Shown: positions 61,099-64,000 of the stretch, piece by piece
Numbering within the stretch: the first letter of the stretch is position 1
Layout of the letters: each line of letters opens with the position of its first letter
DNA from: an uncultured Planctomycetia bacterium
GTDB lineage: Bacteria > Planctomycetota > Phycisphaerae > FEN-1346 > JAACEH01
NCBI GenBank assembly: GCA_903929765.1
Contig: CAIYVX010000013.1
Coordinates: forward strand, 88,391 to 152,390
DNA length: 64,000 bases
Reading direction: 5' to 3'
Notes under the pieces: model-generated
The model's input: only the letters and a program-made list of their open reading frames with translations
Told to the model about the DNA's origin: nothing
The model's database searches: none
Translations under genes and position numbers: made by a program

Positions 61099-62673
61099 TT
61101 ACTCGGTGATGGTCACCGGGAATTCGCGGTAGCCGTCGGCTGCGGTCCACCGGACGCGGTAATTGCCCTTGGCCAGTTTCACTTTGCCGGCCGGATCGCT
61201 GCCGTCCCACTGGAGAATCTGGATGCCGGCGTGTCCGTCGCCGCCGCCGCTGACCTTGCCCTGCTGGAGCACGAGGAGTTTGTCCTTGCCGTCGGCCGAG
61301 TAGACGGCCACTTCCAGATCGACCGCAACCCCGGCCTTGCACAGGACGATGGACGGTTTGCCACGGACGATCATACAAGGCATGACCGTGGCCACGGTGA
61401 TGCTCTTGACGACGTTGAACGGCCGGTCGAAGGGCGTAGCCGGGAGTTTGCTGTAGAGCCGGTCGAAGCCCGGCGGGGTCTTCAGCGTCACGTTTTCGAA
61501 ATAGGCCTTGGCCACGGCGTCCTTGATGGTCGGGGCTTCGAGGTCGCGGACCGTCTGGCTGAACTGGTCGAGGGCGGTCCAGAGACAACCGGCGACGCCG
61601 GCCTCGGCGTTGCGCAAGTCGTGTTGCTTCTGCTGCTCGGGCGTCAGGGGGGCCGCCAACAACTTGGCATTGGAGTTGACGAACTTCGGCGCCGCCTTGT
61701 CCTGGTTCCACATCACCTCGAGATTGGTGTTGATGATCCGCTCGATGTCTTTCTGGTCGAAGACAATGCCGGTGTTGTAGGCCTCGACGATCAGGGACAC
61801 CTCGCCGATCTGGTAGTTGCGATGGGGATGGGTGGCCATCCACAGGCGCGTGTCTTTCTTTTTCAGGTCGACGTCCCACGGGCCGAACGGCTCCCAGTAG
61901 TTCCAGGTGTAATAGTCGCCGGCCAGGTTCAGGCGGCTCTTCAGGAAGGCGAAAATCTTCTGGGCCCGGTCGTGATAAAACTTGTCGCCCGTGATCCGAT
62001 AGAGCTTCATCATCACCGCCCCGGCGTCGTTCTGCTTGTTGAAGGGCAGCGAAATGCCGTCCAGGTCATCCGTGTGTTTGACCCAGGCCTTGAAATCGTT
62101 GGGAGCACAGAACTTGTCCCCCTGGGTGTAAATGCCGTAAGGGCCGTCCTCGTGCCAGGTGTTGCGCTTGTCCCATTTCTCCACAAAATCGTGTTTGGCC
62201 AGGGCGATGTAGCCGTTAGCCTTGTCGCCGTAGGTTTTCTTCAACTTCTCGTCGGCTAGGACCAGTTCGGCGAAGGCGAGCATGTGGTTCAGCAGAATGG
62301 CGTCGCTGACGTGGACGTCGGACCAGACTTTGGTGTCATACTCGTAGGCGCCGATCCAGCCCTTGTACCCGTCGGGAGCGACGCTCATCTTGCCGATGGT
62401 GTAGTCGTAGGCCTTGACGCCGGCGTCGAGCCAGGCCGCGTCCTTCGTGCCCCGGTAGCCCTCGACGAAGTTGCCAAGATTGAAAGCAACGTGCCAGCCG
62501 AAATCCTCGCCGGCGCCAAGCTTCTGGGCGTACGCCTCGCCTTCCCGGACGACCTGCTGGTAAGCCCCTTCGGCCGCAGACTTCTGATCCGCCGCCATCG
62601 CCGTGGCAGCGCAGGCCAGGAGGCCCAGCGCGGCCGCCGCCAACAGGTGCGACATGTTCTTGAAACGGTTCAT
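61099..62673 (-). CDS. Secreted helical-barrel protein of unknown family with C-terminal Ig-like domain
   Basis: A 524-residue exported protein (signal peptide MSHLLAAAALGLLACAATAMA). The body looks like an alpha/alpha barrel: FGWHVAFNLGNFVEGYRGTKDAAWLDAGVKAYDYTIGK, then FVEKWDKRNTWHEDGPYGI, PFNKQNDAGAVMMKLYRITGDKFYHDRAQKIFAFL and YYTWNYWEPFGPWD. Such folds occur in polysaccharide lyases, glucuronyl hydrolases and other glycan enzymes, so a glycan-active role is plausible but unproven. The last 90 residues (DLEVAVYSADGKDKLLVLQQGKVSGG to GNYRVRWTAADG) resemble FlgD-like Ig domains. It lies beside the toroid-DUF4159 genes and divergent from moxR. The start ATG 62673 has AAGGAGAA upstream. Confidence 0.65.
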   Translation of the reverse strand: MNRFKNMSHLLAAAALGLLACAATAMAADQKSAAEGAYQQVVREGEAYAQKLGAGEDFGWHVAFNLGNFVEGYRGTKDAAWLDAGVKAYDYTIGKMSVAPDGYKGWIGAYEYDTKVWSDVHVSDAILLNHMLAFAELVLADEKLKKTYGDKANGYIALAKHDFVEKWDKRNTWHEDGPYGIYTQGDKFCAPNDFKAWVKHTDDLDGISLPFNKQNDAGAVMMKLYRITGDKFYHDRAQKIFAFLKSRLNLAGDYYTWNYWEPFGPWDVDLKKKDTRLWMATHPHRNYQIGEVSLIVEAYNTGIVFDQKDIERIINTNLEVMWNQDKAAPKFVNSNAKLLAAPLTPEQQKQHDLRNAEAGVAGCLWTALDQFSQTVRDLEAPTIKDAVAKAYFENVTLKTPPGFDRLYSKLPATPFDRPFNVVKSITVATVMPCMIVRGKPSIVLCKAGVAVDLEVAVYSADGKDKLLVLQQGKVSGGGDGHAGIQILQWDGSDPAGKVKLAKGNYRVRWTAADGYREFPVTITE

Positions 62674-62763
62674 CGGCAGTTCTCCTTCTTCAAAAGACGG
62701 GTTCGGAAATAACGCAGTTCAGGATTATAACACGCACCGGCCGTAAAGGTGTCGGACTTTATA

Positions 62764-62792
62764 TTGAACTCTCCGCCGCTTCCCGGTACGAT
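62764..62792 (+). promoter_or_regulatory. Candidate promoter of the MoxR gene
   Basis: TTGAAC at 62764-62769, 17 bp, TACGAT at 62787-62792, 35 bp before the ATG; in the 153-bp gap to the divergent helical-barrel gene. Confidence 0.45.
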
Positions 62793-62826
62793 TCATGGCG
62801 GCTGTCGAAATTTAAGGAACCCCGCC

Positions 62827-63837
62827 ATGGCCCAGGAACAGTTCCAGGCTCAACTCGAACAGTTCAAAAAGACGCGCGACCAGGTGGCCGCGGAACTCTC
62901 GAAAACCATCGTTGGCCAGCGACCGGTCATCGACCAGATGCTGGCCTCAGTGTTTGTCCGGGCCCATTGCCTGCTCGTGGGCGTGCCCGGGCTGGCCAAG
63001 ACCATGATGGTCCGTTCGCTGGCCGGGGCCTGCGACCTCCAGTTCAAACGCATCCAGTTTACGCCCGACCTGATGCCTTCGGACATCACCGGCACCAACG
63101 TCATCGACGAGACGCCGCAAGGCGGCCGCGAATTCCGCTTCGTCCAGGGACCGCTCTTCGCCAACATCATCCTGGCCGACGAAATTAATCGCACGCCGCC
63201 CAAAACCCAGGCGGCGCTGCTGGAAGCGATGCAGGAACGCCAGGTCACGGTCGGCCAGACCACCTACGACCTGCCCGAACCGTTCCTCGTGATCGCCACG
63301 CAAAACCCCATCGAGCAGGAAGGCACCTACCCGCTGCCGGAGGCCCAGCTCGACCGCTTCATGTTCAACATCCAGGTCGATTACCCGTCGCTGGCCGAGG
63401 AAGAGCAAATCCTGACGCGGACCACGAGCGGCCCGCCCGCGCCGCCGACCAAAATCCTGACCGCCCAGAACATCGTCGCCATGCAGCGGCTGATCTTCGC
63501 GGTGCCGGTGAGCGAATTCGTGGTGCAGTATGTGGCCCGGCTGGTGCGGGCGACGAGGCCGCAGGACCACGAAGCCCCGGCGTTTGTCCGCGAGATGGTC
63601 GATTGGGGCGCGGGGCCGCGGGCCGGGCAGCACCTGGTCCTGGCCGGCAAGGCCTTCGCCGCCATGGCCGGCCGCGTCGCCGTCAGCATCCAGGACATCA
63701 AGAGCGCCGCCGTGCCGGTCCTCCGCCACCGCGTGGCCACGAACTTCGCCGCCCAGGCCCAGGGCGTCGGCCCGGTGGAAGTTATCCAGCGCCTGCTCCG
63801 CGAAACGGCCGAGCCGGAAGTGAGTAAATACGTCTGA
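62827..63837 (+). CDS. MoxR-family AAA+ ATPase
   Basis: A 336-residue MoxR ATPase. Walker A is GVPGLAKTMMV, Walker B is ILADEINRTPPKTQAALLEAMQE, sensor 1 is FLVIATQNPIEQEGTYPLPEAQLDRFMF, and the C-terminal helical lid is present. MoxR proteins form rings that remodel or activate partners, classically with DUF58 and VWA/Bat proteins. Here a DUF58 gene may follow, but only 14 codons are visible. The VWA protein at 46102 and the three DUF4159 proteins are candidate partners. ATG 62827 with AAGGAA upstream begins the MAQEQFQAQLEQFKKTRDQVAAEL helix. A small hairpin (AGCCC/GGGCT) lies at 63860-63876 after the stop. Confidence 0.93.
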   Translation: MAQEQFQAQLEQFKKTRDQVAAELSKTIVGQRPVIDQMLASVFVRAHCLLVGVPGLAKTMMVRSLAGACDLQFKRIQFTPDLMPSDITGTNVIDETPQGGREFRFVQGPLFANIILADEINRTPPKTQAALLEAMQERQVTVGQTTYDLPEPFLVIATQNPIEQEGTYPLPEAQLDRFMFNIQVDYPSLAEEEQILTRTTSGPPAPPTKILTAQNIVAMQRLIFAVPVSEFVVQYVARLVRATRPQDHEAPAFVREMVDWGAGPRAGQHLVLAGKAFAAMAGRVAVSIQDIKSAAVPVLRHRVATNFAAQAQGVGPVEVIQRLLRETAEPEVSKYV

Positions 63838-63956
63838 TTTTTGCTGTGGCTTTTGTTTCAGCCCGCTTCAGGGCTTGTCGGTTTAATCGACTCCTTTTTT
63901 GATCGGGTCTTGACAAGTATGGTATGCTGCGGCGGTGTGGGGTTAAGGAGCGAGGC

Positions 63957-64000
63957 ATGAGCCACTGGTCGCCGCCGCCGTTGGACCGTCAGCAAGCCGC
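63957..64000 (+). CDS. Start of a gene that runs off the window (possible DUF58 partner of MoxR)
   Basis: ATG 63957 follows TAAGGAG at good spacing; 14 codons are visible (MSHWSPPPLDRQQAA). It lies 119 bp after moxR on the same strand. Genes following moxR often encode DUF58 proteins, but the visible residues are too few to prove this. A weak promoter-like pair (TTGATC, 18 bp, TATGCT at 63923-63928) lies upstream, so it might be separately transcribed. Confidence 0.5.
   Translation, partial: MSHWSPPPLDRQQA

Noticed and set aside
58655..61879. Open frame continuing 293 codons upstream of paralogue 3
   Set aside because: The extension is out-of-frame reading of the helical-barrel gene: Arg/Gln/Pro/His-rich, with no signal peptide, while a proper signal peptide begins at ATG 61000.
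63910..63928. TTGACA with TATGCT as a consensus promoter
   Set aside because: The elements are only 7 bp apart; the weaker TTGATC at 63899 with an 18-bp spacer is geometrically possible instead.

Overview
The window is high-GC DNA carrying about 46 protein genes and one tRNA. It most likely comes from an anaerobic or microaerophilic member of the Planctomycetota, possibly Phycisphaerae-like. That assignment is inferred from a PEP-CTERM protein, a DUF1570 metalloprotease, three secreted toroid-DUF4159 proteins, HEAT-repeat proteins and a VWA/MoxR set. Pyruvate:ferredoxin oxidoreductase and a pyrophosphate-type phosphofructokinase point to fermentative energy metabolism. No rRNA or single-copy taxonomic marker is present, so the assignment rests on gene content.

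Layout. 0-6 kb: a partial PAS protein, tRNA-Val(GAC), a comF-type gene, then hpf-ptsN-ptsH-ptsI behind a near-consensus promoter; no sugar permease is present. 5-10 kb: a DUF2344 protein, RNase E/G and a UDP-sugar pyrophosphorylase. 10-12 kb: a compact restriction-modification cassette of lower GC. 12-17 kb: an alpha/beta hydrolase, queA and a HEAT lipoprotein. 17-24 kb: M42 peptidase, creatininase-like protein, GH43, GH20, STAS and RNase HII-like genes. 25-27.8 kb: DUF5063, PEP-CTERM and HAD genes. 27.9-30 kb: a second, SacI-like restriction-modification pair. 30-35 kb: phosphofructokinase, a serine protease with zinc-finger motifs, a PfkB kinase and an aminotransferase. 35-46 kb: a HEAT protein, a membrane coiled-coil protein with a BRCT-like end, a REC-PAS-GGDEF-HD-GYP regulator and PFOR. 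46-64 kb: a VWA protein, PilZ, a TIM-barrel epimerase, a Gfo/Idh oxidoreductase, three paralogous secreted toroid-DUF4159-DUF4159 proteins, a DUF1570 peptidase, a helical-barrel protein and a MoxR ATPase.

Two signals stand out. One is the 51.9-64 kb secreted-protein cluster: three paralogues with the same unusual architecture, a gluzincin peptidase and a MoxR chaperone. It is the best candidate for an undescribed system. The other is a dense population of short palindromic repeats in several sequence families. They fill almost every intergenic space, often adjoin or supply stop codons or Shine-Dalgarno-like sequence, and in at least three places have entered genes or moved their apparent start.

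Two regulatory themes recur: c-di-GMP (an HD-GYP regulator and PilZ) and PTS phosphotransfer. Start sites were set from Shine-Dalgarno position and family alignment and often differ from the longest reading frame. All family names come from recognising motifs by eye; no database search was run.
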